From Myxococcales bacterium (GTDB lineage Bacteria; Myxococcota; Polyangia; Nannocystales; Nannocystaceae), in contig JAEUJW010000029.1 of assembly GCA_016793465.1 (NCBI GenBank), forward strand, positions 1 to 64,000: a stretch of 64,000 nucleotides of DNA. The letters run 5' to 3'. Positions 16,006 to 24,100 of the stretch are shown here, one piece after another (position 1 is the first letter of the stretch; the number at the start of each line of letters is the position of its first letter). The notes beneath the pieces were generated by a model. The model saw only the letters and a program-made list of their open reading frames with translations, was not told where the DNA came from and ran no database searches. The position numbers were made by a program, and so were the translations under genes.

Positions 16006-17646
16006 ATGTGCGGCATCCTGGCAGTCTTCGGCGACATCGACGGGTCCGTCGCGGCCCGCGCGGACGCGTCCTCCGACCGCATGGCCCACCGCGGCCCCGA
16101 CGGCCGCGGCATGGCGATCCTCCCCGGCCACGCCGTGCTGTGTCACCGGCGCCTGGCGATCATGGACCCGGCGCACGGGCACCAGCCGATCTACGGCCAC
16201 GCCGGCGCGGCCGTGGTGCATAACGGCGAGATCTACAACTACCGCGCGCTCGCCGAGCAGCTGGCCGCCAGCGGCAGGCCGTGCAACAGCGGCTCGGACA
16301 GCGAGGTCATCGTCCACCTCTACGAGCTGATCGGCGAGGGCTGCGTCGCCCTGCTCGACGGCATCTTCGCGTTCGCGGTCGTCCAGGGCGAGGAGTGGCT
16401 GGTCGCGCGCGACCCGATCGGCGTCAAGCCGCTGTACTGGGGCCGCGACGCCGACGGCAACCTGTGGTTCGCCTCGGAGCTGAAGGCCCTGGTCGACCGC
16501 TGCGAGACGTTCAGCGAGTTCCCGCCGGGCCACATGATGACGCGGCGCGGGGGCCTGCGCCGCTGGTACGCGCCGGCGTGGATGCGCGACGAGCCGCCGC
16601 TGCCGAGCGACCCCGCGGCCCTGCGGGCGCGCCTGGAGGCCGCGGTCGACAAGCGCCTGATGAGCGACGTGCCGCTCGGCGTGCTGCTCTCGGGCGGCCT
16701 CGACTCGAGCCTGATCGCCGCGCTGGCGACCCGCCGGCTGCGGGCCCGCGACCCGCGCGCGCCGATCCACAGCTTCGCCATCGGCATCGACCCCGAGGCG
16801 CCCGACCTGCGGGCGGCCCGCGAGGTCGCGGCGTTCCTCGACACGACCCACCACGAGGTGCTGTTCCGCGTCGAGGACGGCCTCGCCGCCCTCGACGACA
16901 TCGTCCGTCACATCGAGTCCTACGACGTGCCGACGATCCGCGCCAGCATCCCGATGTTCTTCCTCAGCCGCTACATCGCCGACCAGGGCGTCAAGGTCGT
17001 GCTGTCGGGCGAGGGCTCCGACGAGATCTTCGGCGGTTACCTCTACTTCTACGGCGCCGAGAGCCCGGAGGCGCTGCGCCGCGAGACGGTCGCCCGGGTC
17101 CGCGACCTCCACCTCAGCGACGTGCTGCGCGCCGACAAGAGCACGATGGCCCACGGCGTCGAGGCCCGCGTGCCGTTCCTCGACCTCGAGTTCCTCGACC
17201 TCGCCATGGCCCTGCCGCCCGAGCTGAAGCAGCCGCGCCGCCCGCAGGCCGGCCAGGGCGGGCGCATGGAGAAGTGGGTCCTGCGGGCCGCGTTCGCCGA
17301 CCCGGCCGACCCGCTGATCCCGCCGGCGGTGCTGTGGCGGCAAAAGGAGCAGTTCTCCGACGGCGTCGGCTACGGCTGGGTCGACGGGCTGCGCGACCAC
17401 GCCGCCCGCGTCGTCTCCGCGGAGGCGCTCGCGGGGGCCGCGGAGCGCTTCCCCCACGCGACGCCGGCCACGGCCGAGGCCTATCTCTACCGCGAGCGCT
17501 TCGCGGCGCTGTTCCCCGGCGAGCAGGCCGCGCGCTGCGTGGTCCGCTGGACGCCGCGCTGGCAGACCAGCGGCGACACCTCGGGGCGGGCCAACCCGCT
17601 GCACAACAGCGCCAGCGAGCGGCTGCTGCGACTCGTGGCAAGGTGA
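16006..17646 (+). CDS. asnB: Asparagine synthetase (glutamine-hydrolysing)
   Basis: 546 aa, near the length of E. coli AsnB. Makes asparagine from aspartate, glutamine and ATP. Residues 1-190 are the class II glutaminase domain with nucleophile Cys2 (MCGIL), RGPDGRG and the NGEIYN loop. The synthetase domain has the PPi loop LLSGGLDSS, then FLDLEFLDLAMALPPELK and the C-terminal WRQKEQFSDGVGY, all as in AsnB. It follows the KamA gene by 3 nt and precedes the aminotransferase by 4 nt. Either it supplies asparagine or its relatives' amidation chemistry is applied to a beta-amino acid; the close match to AsnB favours true asparagine synthesis. Confidence 0.9.
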   Translation: MCGILAVFGDIDGSVAARADASSDRMAHRGPDGRGMAILPGHAVLCHRRLAIMDPAHGHQPIYGHAGAAVVHNGEIYNYRALAEQLAASGRPCNSGSDSEVIVHLYELIGEGCVALLDGIFAFAVVQGEEWLVARDPIGVKPLYWGRDADGNLWFASELKALVDRCETFSEFPPGHMMTRRGGLRRWYAPAWMRDEPPLPSDPAALRARLEAAVDKRLMSDVPLGVLLSGGLDSSLIAALATRRLRARDPRAPIHSFAIGIDPEAPDLRAAREVAAFLDTTHHEVLFRVEDGLAALDDIVRHIESYDVPTIRASIPMFFLSRYIADQGVKVVLSGEGSDEIFGGYLYFYGAESPEALRRETVARVRDLHLSDVLRADKSTMAHGVEARVPFLDLEFLDLAMALPPELKQPRRPQAGQGGRMEKWVLRAAFADPADPLIPPAVLWRQKEQFSDGVGYGWVDGLRDHAARVVSAEALAGAAERFPHATPATAEAYLYRERFAALFPGEQAARCVVRWTPRWQTSGDTSGRANPLHNSASERLLRLVAR

Positions 17647-17650
17647 CGTC

Positions 17651-18937
17651 ATGCCCTCGCCGCTCGTCACCCTGAGCCCCCGCGTCCTCGGCCTGCGGCC
17701 GTCCGCGACCGTGTCGATCAACGAGCGCAGCGACGCGCTCATCGCCGCCGGCCGCACGGTCTACAAGCTCGGCCTCGGGCAGTCGCCGTTCCCGGTCCCG
17801 CCGGGCGTGGTCGCGGCCCTGCGCGACCACGCCACCCGCAAGGAGTACATGCCGGTGCGCGGCTTCCCGCCGCTGCGCGAGGCGGTCGCGGCGTTCCACG
17901 CCCGCCGCCTCGGGCTCGTGCGGCCCGTGCACGGCGACGACGTGCTGATCGGGCCCGGCAGCAAGGAGCTGATGTTCCAGGCCCAGCTGGTGTTCGACGG
18001 CGAGCTCCTGCTGCCCTCGCCGTCGTGGGTGTCGTACGCCCCGCAGGCGCGGATCCTCGAGCGCGAGGTCTCGTTCCTGCCGACCGAGCCGGGCGCGCGC
18101 TGGCTGCTGCGGCCGCACGCGCTGCACGACCACTGCGCGCGCGCGCCGGGCAAGCCGCGCCTGCTGGTCCTCAACTACCCGTCGAACCCGACCGGCCAGA
18201 CCTTCAGCGACGGCGAGCTCGCCGAGCTCGCCGCCGTGGCCCGGGCCCACCGCGTGATCGTCATCTCCGACGAGATCTACGGCGAGCTCCACCACGACGG
18301 CGGCCACCGCTCGATCGCCGTCCACTACCCCGAGGGCACGATCGTCAGCTCGGGCCTCAGCAAGTGGTGCGGCGCCGGCGGCTGGCGGCTCGGCACGTTC
18401 CTGTTCCCGCCCGAGCTGCGCGAGCTGCTCGCGGCCATGACCGCGGTCGCCAGCGAGACGTACACGACCACCAGCGCGCCGGTGCAGTGCGCGGCGGTCA
18501 CGGCCTTCGCGTGCGGGCCCGAGATCGAGGACTACCTCGCGCGCGCGCGCCGGATCCTCGCCGGGCTCGGCGGGTGGTGCCGCGACGCCCTGGTGGCCGC
18601 GGGCGTCGGCTGCGACCGCCCGCAGGGCGGGTTCTACCTGTTCCCCGACCTCTCGCCGCTGGCCGAGCGACTGCGGGCCCGCGGCGTCGCCGGCGGCGAG
18701 GACCTGTGCGAGCGCCTGCTCGACCAGGCCGGCGTCGCCGTGCTGCCCGGCGGCGACTTCGGGCGCCCGCGCGGCGACTGGACCGTGCGCCTGGCGTACG
18801 TCGACTTCTCCGGGCAGGACGCGCTCGACCGCCTGGCCCGCGACCCCGCGTGCGCGACCGACGACCCGGCGACCCTGCGGGCGATCGCGCCGCGGGTCGT
18901 CGCCGCGATCGAGCACATGGTGTCGTGGCTGGGCTGA
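17651..18937 (+). CDS. PLP-dependent aminotransferase class I/II
   Basis: 428-aa fold-type I aminotransferase of the aspartate aminotransferase group. Substrate and cofactor signatures: KLGLGQSPFPVPPGVV near the start, LNYPSNPTGQTF, VISDEIYGELHH (PLP-ring Asp and Tyr) and SSGLSKWCGAGGWRLG with the Schiff-base Lys238; the distal Arg is likely in WTVRLAYVDF. It is third in the KamA-asnB operon, 4 nt after asnB. It could form aspartate for AsnB or transaminate the product of the aminomutase. No further gene follows in the same operon; the next gene has its own Shine-Dalgarno 250 nt later. Confidence 0.85.
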   Translation: MPSPLVTLSPRVLGLRPSATVSINERSDALIAAGRTVYKLGLGQSPFPVPPGVVAALRDHATRKEYMPVRGFPPLREAVAAFHARRLGLVRPVHGDDVLIGPGSKELMFQAQLVFDGELLLPSPSWVSYAPQARILEREVSFLPTEPGARWLLRPHALHDHCARAPGKPRLLVLNYPSNPTGQTFSDGELAELAAVARAHRVIVISDEIYGELHHDGGHRSIAVHYPEGTIVSSGLSKWCGAGGWRLGTFLFPPELRELLAAMTAVASETYTTTSAPVQCAAVTAFACGPEIEDYLARARRILAGLGGWCRDALVAAGVGCDRPQGGFYLFPDLSPLAERLRARGVAGGEDLCERLLDQAGVAVLPGGDFGRPRGDWTVRLAYVDFSGQDALDRLARDPACATDDPATLRAIAPRVVAAIEHMVSWLG

Positions 18938-19187
18938 GCGCCCCCGTCCACGCGATCGACCGCACCGGCGTCGCGTCGCGCCCCCCGCGTGCACGCGCTC
19001 CGCGACCGCACGCGCGGTGTCTCGATGGCCGACGCGACCGGCCGGCCTACGCGTGGCCATTCACGTCACCGCGAGCGGGTCTCGCGCTCGACCGGGTCAG
19101 GTCACGCGCCCGCTCGAGGGGCGGCGACCCGCGGCGGCGCCGGCGTGGCATCCTGCCGGCGGGCGGTGGACGCTCGTGGAGGGGTGC

Positions 19188-21194
19188 ATGGCGAGGCTCC
19201 TGCGTGGGATGTGGATCGGTGTGTTCGGCGTGTTCGTCGGCGGCGTCGGGCTCGGCGCGGCGGCGCGGGCCGAGGTCGCCACGGTGGCCCAGCCGCTGCT
19301 CGGACCGGTGGAGCAGGCCGACGACTGCACGCCCGAGCTGCAGCGGTTCAACGAGGACATCATGGTGTACGGGCGCACGACCGCGTCGACGCGGGCGTTC
19401 GAGCAGTGCGTCGACCGTGAGGTCCGCGCCCGCTACCGCAAGTGCACCGGCGACCCGTACTACGCCAGCCCGGTGGCCACGCAGATCGCCCAGGTGATCG
19501 CGGCCAGCCGCAGCCCGGCGGCGGTCCAGATCCGCTGCAGCGGCGGCAGCGGCAACGCCTCGACCGGGCTCGGCTGGTACGGCAACCCCGGCGAGGGCTT
19601 CAACTGGGGCGGGTGGTTCAGCGCGGTGCACCGGCAGATCGGCCGCCCGCTGTGCGGCCCGGGCCAGAACCCCGACGACCACAACTGCCGCTACGCGGCC
19701 ATGCCGTGGCCCTACTCGCAGGCGGCCGGGATCGTGTGGCACGAGGTCATGCACACCCAGGGCTACACCCACGGGGCCAACGACCAGGCCGCCGCCAAGG
19801 TCGCGTGCGGCTACGCCAACGACGCGAGCTGGAACTTCCAGCAGAACACCATGCCGTACGTGCTCGGGAATTGCGTGTCGGAGGTGATCGTGCGCTCCGC
19901 GGCGCGCTGCGGCGACGTGGCGGCGTGCCCGGGCAGCAACCAGCTGCGCCTGCTGGACAGCTACGACGGCGGCACCTGCACCTGCGTGCACGACCCCGGC
20001 AAGAAGGGCCTCGGCATCCTCGGCCTGCGCGGCGGCAAGCTGGTCGACCGCGCGATCGTCCCGGAGGAGGACTGGATCGGCGGCTGGCACTACGGCCGCA
20101 CCAACGCCGTCCGCGCGACCGGCGACTTCAACGGCGACCGCCGCGCGGACTTCGTGATCACCAGCGGGTGGGGGCTCGGCCTGCTGACCCACGGCGGCTC
20201 GCTGTGGCGCGCGCTCGCGGTCGTGGCGAACGGCACCCGGCTCGGCGGGTGGAACCTCAACGCCGGCGGCGACCGCATCGTCGGCGTCGGCGACTTCAGC
20301 GGCGACGGCAAGGACGACCTGGTGGTGACGAGCGGCTGGGGCATCGGCGTGCTGCGCCACACCGGCGCCTCCTTCACGCACGTGATGATGGCGCCGACCG
20401 GCACCCGCTTCGGCGGCTGGAACTTCAACGTCGCCGGCGACAAGCTCCACGGGGTCGGCGACTTCGACGGCAACGGCCGCGCCGACCTGCTGGTCTCGAG
20501 CGGCTGGGGCCTCGCGGTGCTGACCCTGTCCGGCTCGACCCTGACGCCCGTGGTCGCGGCGCCGTCCGGTACCCGCCTCGGCGCCTGGAACTACAACGCC
20601 GCGACCGACGTGATCCGCGGGATCGCCGACTTCGACGGCGACGGCAAGGACGACATCCTGATCACCAGCGGCTGGGGCCTCGGCGTGCTCACCCTGCGCA
20701 GCGGCGCGCTCACGCACCTGGCCATGCACGCCAGCGGCGCGCCGATCGGCGCCTGGAACTACGCCAAGACCGACCAGCTGTGGGGCACCGGCGACTTCAA
20801 CGGCGACGGCCGGGCCGACCTGCTGATCCGCAGCGGCTGGGGCCTCGGGCTGCTCGGCTGGACCGGCAGCGCGGGCCTCAGCGCGATGACGACGCACCAG
20901 GGCGGCGCGTGGATCGACGGCTGGAACTTCAACGCGGGCAGCGACCTCGTCGCCCCGGTCGTCGACCTCGACGGCGACGGGCGCGACGAGCTGCTGATCC
21001 GCAGCGGCTGGGGCACCGGCCTGGTCCGCCGCGACGGCTCCGGGGCGCTGCGCCTGATCGACGCCCAGCCCAACGCGGGGCTGTTCGGCAGCTGGCAGAT
21101 CGCGGCGACCGACAAGATCGCGGGCCTCGACCGCTTCCTCCCCGGCGACGCCCCGGCCCAGCCGCCGCGCGGCGGGATCCTCGTGCAGCGGTGA
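19188..21194 (+). CDS. Secreted metzincin-like metalloprotease with FG-GAP repeats
   Basis: 668-aa exported protein. Signal peptide about 1-28 (ends AAARAEV). A Cys-rich N-terminal domain contains the zinc site H185-E-V-M-H189-T-Q-G-Y-T-H195, a match to the metzincin HExxHxxGxxH pattern. From about 300 to 650 there are six to seven repeats of about 55 residues, each with a calcium loop (GDFNGDRRAD, GDFSGDGKDD, DFDGDGKDD) and ITSGWGLG: FG-GAP/VCBS-type blades forming a propeller or integrin-like head. A likely secreted predation or matrix protease with a binding propeller. ATG 19188 has TGGAGGGG just upstream. The next 13-bp hairpin probably ends the transcript. Confidence 0.8.
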   Translation: MARLLRGMWIGVFGVFVGGVGLGAAARAEVATVAQPLLGPVEQADDCTPELQRFNEDIMVYGRTTASTRAFEQCVDREVRARYRKCTGDPYYASPVATQIAQVIAASRSPAAVQIRCSGGSGNASTGLGWYGNPGEGFNWGGWFSAVHRQIGRPLCGPGQNPDDHNCRYAAMPWPYSQAAGIVWHEVMHTQGYTHGANDQAAAKVACGYANDASWNFQQNTMPYVLGNCVSEVIVRSAARCGDVAACPGSNQLRLLDSYDGGTCTCVHDPGKKGLGILGLRGGKLVDRAIVPEEDWIGGWHYGRTNAVRATGDFNGDRRADFVITSGWGLGLLTHGGSLWRALAVVANGTRLGGWNLNAGGDRIVGVGDFSGDGKDDLVVTSGWGIGVLRHTGASFTHVMMAPTGTRFGGWNFNVAGDKLHGVGDFDGNGRADLLVSSGWGLAVLTLSGSTLTPVVAAPSGTRLGAWNYNAATDVIRGIADFDGDGKDDILITSGWGLGVLTLRSGALTHLAMHASGAPIGAWNYAKTDQLWGTGDFNGDGRADLLIRSGWGLGLLGWTGSAGLSAMTTHQGGAWIDGWNFNAGSDLVAPVVDLDGDGRDELLIRSGWGTGLVRRDGSGALRLIDAQPNAGLFGSWQIAATDKIAGLDRFLPGDAPAQPPRGGILVQR

Positions 21195-21205
21195 GCCCCG
21201 CGCGT

Positions 21206-21237
21206 GCGGGTCGGCGACAGTGGCGTCGCCGACCCGC
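21206..21237 (+). terminator. Terminator-like hairpin after metzincin gene
   Basis: Thirteen perfect pairs, GCGGGTCGGCGAC-N6-GTCGCCGACCCGC, beginning 12 nt after the stop codon; no T-run. Confidence 0.6.
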
Positions 21238-21345
21238 GGCGCGCGCTCAATCTTCGCGCTCGTCGGCGGCGAGCGGCCCTTGCCCGGACGCGCGCCGGCG
21301 CCGTACCTCTGGGGGACCGCGAGGCGTACGCCCGCGGCGCTCGCC

Positions 21346-21888
21346 ATGCTCCGCTCCGTCGCCGCGTCCACGACCTCCTCGCCGCCTCGCCGCGCCCGCG
21401 GGCGCGTCGGCCTCGTCGTGGCCGCGCTGCTCGCGGGCTGCTCGGGTGGGCCGCCGCCCGCGAGCCCGCCGACGGAGCCCGCGCCGCGCTCGGGGCGCCT
21501 CACCCGCGTCCGCTTCGATCGCGGGCTCGCGTCGGCGTGCGACGCCGCCGACGCCGAGGCCGGCTTCACCGTCGACATCGGCTTCATCAGGCCGCCGGAG
21601 GGCGCCCCGCTCACGCGACTGGCACGATGCCTGGCGGACGGGCCGCTGAAGGGGCGGAGGATCCGCCTGGTCGAGCGCACCACCCTGCCGTGGCCGGGCC
21701 GCGACGGCGCGCGGGTCGACGCGCTGCACGCGTTCGCGGTCCGCGACCACCTGGTGTTCCACGGCGTCGCGCGCGACGCCGTCGACGTCGTCAGCGAGCC
21801 GCTGCCCGTCACCGGCGGGTCGTCGGTCGAGCGGGCCTCGTACGCGCCCCGCGTCGACGTCGGCCTGTTGCCACGACCCGGTGAATGA
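21346..21888 (+). CDS. Lipoprotein of unknown function
   Basis: 180-aa predicted lipoprotein. A basic N-terminus (PPRRARGR) leads into the hydrophobic core VGLVVAALLAGC with a clear lipobox (LLAGC), then a Pro/Ser linker. The remaining 120 residues are soluble: RIRLVERTTLPW and DALHAFAVRDHLVFHGVARDAV. The latter vaguely recalls an OmpA-like peptidoglycan-binding end but lacks its key Asp/Arg pair, so I do not assign it. ATG 21346 is chosen because the longer alternative (21220) adds an unlikely Pro/Arg-rich extension before the signal peptide. Confidence 0.6.
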   Translation: MLRSVAASTTSSPPRRARGRVGLVVAALLAGCSGGPPPASPPTEPAPRSGRLTRVRFDRGLASACDAADAEAGFTVDIGFIRPPEGAPLTRLARCLADGPLKGRRIRLVERTTLPWPGRDGARVDALHAFAVRDHLVFHGVARDAVDVVSEPLPVTGGSSVERASYAPRVDVGLLPRPGE

Positions 21889-21987
21889 CCGCCAGGTCGA
21901 TTTTTGCCGGGACCTCGTCCGGTGAATGCGCGCATAGTGTCGTGGGGTCGCGAATCTCCGGGGCCCACGACATCGAAGGGAAGTCCC

Positions 21988-22560
21988 ATGAGACACGTAT
22001 TCCTCTGCGCGGCCGTCGCGGTCGCGTCCGCAGCGGCGTGTGACCCGCAGGAGCAGGCCGCCGCCACGGCCGCCCCCGACAGCAAGGGCGCCAAGGTCGA
22101 CGGCAAGCAGCCGCCCACCACCGCCACGCCGCCGACGAAGGCCGGCGACGCGCCGGTCACCTTCAAGAGCCTGTCGGCCTGCCTCGAGACCTGCGACGCG
22201 CCGGGCATGATCCCCACCAACCGCGAGACGTGCCGGCTCAACTGCGACAACGCCTACGGCGCCCAGCCGGGCGCGGCCGCCGGCGGCGCCGACGCGGACG
22301 TCATCGGCACCGCCGCGACCTGCCTCGGGCGCTGCTACGCCGACGACGCTTCGTCCGAGGCCTGCGCCAGCGCCTGCAAGTCGACCGCCGCCGCCGCCCC
22401 GACGGCGCCCTCGAGCGCGGTGCTCGACGAGCTCGGCACCTGCATCCGCACCTGCGGCGCCGACAAGAAGCTGCGACCGACCAACGAGGCGACCTGCGAG
22501 CTGAACTGTACGCAGCTGGCCCGCGTCGCCGGGCCCGCGCGACCGGCCGCGGCGCCGTGA
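21988..22560 (+). CDS. Cys-rich lipoprotein with three CxxxC...CxxxC repeats
   Basis: 190-aa lipoprotein; lipobox SAAAC at about residue 18 after MRHVFLCAAVAVA. After a Thr/Pro/Ala linker come three related units: CLETC...TCRLNC (about 61-80), CLGRC...ACASAC (about 111-130) and CIRTC...TCELNC (about 150-175), each likely a helical hairpin closed by two disulphides. The first and third units share TNREATC-like spacing, showing internal duplication. The start at 21988 follows GAAGGGAAG. Probably an outer-membrane or periplasmic protein; function unknown. Confidence 0.65.
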   Translation: MRHVFLCAAVAVASAAACDPQEQAAATAAPDSKGAKVDGKQPPTTATPPTKAGDAPVTFKSLSACLETCDAPGMIPTNRETCRLNCDNAYGAQPGAAAGGADADVIGTAATCLGRCYADDASSEACASACKSTAAAAPTAPSSAVLDELGTCIRTCGADKKLRPTNEATCELNCTQLARVAGPARPAAAP

Positions 22561-22635
22561 GCCGCGGCGGCCGTCCGCGGCCGCTGTCCGCCGCGGGGCG
22601 CTGACTTGGCGCGCGTGCCCCGACGCGGCCCGTGC

Positions 22636-22641
22636 TAGCCT
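22636..22641 (+). promoter_or_regulatory. -10 element, leaderless start of kinase gene
   Basis: TG-C-TAGCCT (extended -10) ends 5 nt before ATG 22647; the transcript should start at the ATG. Confidence 0.5.
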
Positions 22642-22646
22642 GGCGC

Positions 22647-23996
22647 ATGGCTGCTGCGATGGTGAACCATGCGCCGACGAGCGCCGACGGCGAGCTCGTC
22701 GAGGCGCTCGTCGCGGCGATGCTCGAGACCGACGGCCCGCGCCTGCGCATCGAGGGCGCCGTCGCCTGCGGGGGCGTCGGCGCCATATACAGCGCCTTCG
22801 ACCGCGTGCTGCAGCGCCGCCTCGCCAAGAAGACGCTGCTGTCGGCCGCGCGCGACAACCCCGCGCTGGTGCGCGCCTTCCTGCGCGAGGCCAGCATCAC
22901 CGCCCAGCTCGACCACCCCAACATCGTGCCGGTGCACGACTTCGGGGTCGACGAGCACGGCTCGCTGTACTTCACGATGAAGCTGGTCGAGGGCACCACG
23001 CTCGCCGAGCGGATCTCCGCCTACCACGCGGCCGCCGGCGACCGCGAGCGGCTGCTCGCCCTCGTCGAGGTCGTCGCCCGCGCGTGCGAGGCCCTCGCCT
23101 ACGCCCACGAGCACGGCGTGCTGCACTGCGACCTCAAGGCCGAGAACGTGATGGTCGGGCGCTTCGGGCAGGTCTACCTCATGGACTGGGGCTTCGCGCA
23201 GGTCATGCCGCGGCGCCCGGGCCAGGACGCCGCGCGCCGCGTGCGTGACCCGCTGCCGCTGCCCGGCCTCGACCCCGAGGGCTTCGCCTTCGGCACCCCC
23301 GGCTACATGTCGCCCGAGCAGGCCCACGGCCGCCTCGACGCCATGGACGAGCGCTCCGACGTGTTCTCGATCGGCGCCCTGCTCTACCACGTGCTCGCCG
23401 GCCACCCGCCGTACCACGGCGAGACCAAGCTGTGGCGGGTCCTGCAGGCCCAGCAGCGCCGCTTCGCGCCGCTGGTGGCCAGCGCCCGCCCCGACCGCCC
23501 GCGCCCGCTCGAGCTGATCCGCGTGGTCCAGCGGGCCATGGCCCGCGACCCGGGCGAGCGTCACGCGAGCGTCGAGGACCTCGCCGCCGACCTGCGCCGG
23601 TTCCTCCACGGCGGGGCCAGCCCGGTCGTGCGCGTGGCCGCCGGCACCACGATCGTCGCCGAGGGCCAGGCCGCCGACTCGATGTTCATGATCCAGTCGG
23701 GCCGCTGCGAGACGTTCGTCGCCGACGGCGACCGGCGCGTGCGGCTCGGCGAGCTCGCCGAGGGCGACTTCTTCGGCGAGGGCGCGCTGCTGGCGGCCGA
23801 GCGGCGGCTCGTCGGCGTCGCCGCGCTGACCGACGTGGTCCTGCTCGAGGTGCCGGCCGCGACGCTCTCGCAGGAGCTCGGCGCGCTGCGCCCGTGGGTC
23901 CGCTCGCTGCTCCGCGAGCTGGTGCGCCGCACGCGTTCGACGCAGCAGCGAGAGATCGGCCGCGCCCGCGGTCGCCGGCGCTGGCGGCTGTGGTGA
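22647..23996 (+). CDS. Ser/Thr protein kinase fused to a cyclic-nucleotide-binding domain
   Basis: 449-aa soluble protein. Residues about 40-320 are a Hanks kinase: glycine loop GGVGAIYSA, ATP-binding Lys in LAKKTLL, catalytic loop HCDLKAEN (Cys in place of the Arg of HRD, Asp kept), metal-binding DWG instead of DFG, and GTPGYMSPEQ. Residues about 330-425 form a cNMP-binding jelly roll (GTTIVAEGQAADSMFMIQSGRCE, then LGELAEGDFFGEGALL with the phosphate-binding cassette FGE-ALL but no clear R-T/S-A). The Arg-rich tail is unusual. A non-RD kinase is usually not controlled by activation-loop phosphorylation, so ligand binding to the C-terminal domain may be the switch. ATG 22647 fits the leaderless promoter. 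Confidence 0.85.
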   Translation: MAAAMVNHAPTSADGELVEALVAAMLETDGPRLRIEGAVACGGVGAIYSAFDRVLQRRLAKKTLLSAARDNPALVRAFLREASITAQLDHPNIVPVHDFGVDEHGSLYFTMKLVEGTTLAERISAYHAAAGDRERLLALVEVVARACEALAYAHEHGVLHCDLKAENVMVGRFGQVYLMDWGFAQVMPRRPGQDAARRVRDPLPLPGLDPEGFAFGTPGYMSPEQAHGRLDAMDERSDVFSIGALLYHVLAGHPPYHGETKLWRVLQAQQRRFAPLVASARPDRPRPLELIRVVQRAMARDPGERHASVEDLAADLRRFLHGGASPVVRVAAGTTIVAEGQAADSMFMIQSGRCETFVADGDRRVRLGELAEGDFFGEGALLAAERRLVGVAALTDVVLLEVPAATLSQELGALRPWVRSLLRELVRRTRSTQQREIGRARGRRRWRLW

Positions 23997-24047
23997 CGCC
24001 CCGACCGCGTGGGCGGCGATTCCCGGCCATCGTCGCCGCGAACTGCG

Positions 24048-24053
24048 TTAGGG
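24048..24053 (+). promoter_or_regulatory. -10 element upstream of the leader ORF and DmpA-like gene
   Basis: TAGGGT, 8 nt before ATG 24062, matches the leaderless pattern seen elsewhere in the window. Confidence 0.4.
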
Positions 24054-24061
24054 TGGACGCC

Positions 24062-24100
24062 ATGCCCGTCGCCGACACCCGCACCGAGGCGCGCCGATGA
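24062..24100 (+). CDS. Possible 12-aa leader peptide
   Basis: ATG 24062 opens MPVADTRTEARR and ends at TGA 24098-24100, whose first bases overlap the ATG of the peptidase gene (ATGA). The ATG lies 8 nt after a -10-like TAGGGT, so it would be the first codon met on a leaderless message, delivering ribosomes to the downstream start. It may be a translational coupling device or simply chance; no ligand or stalling motif is obvious. Confidence 0.35.
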   Translation: MPVADTRTEARR

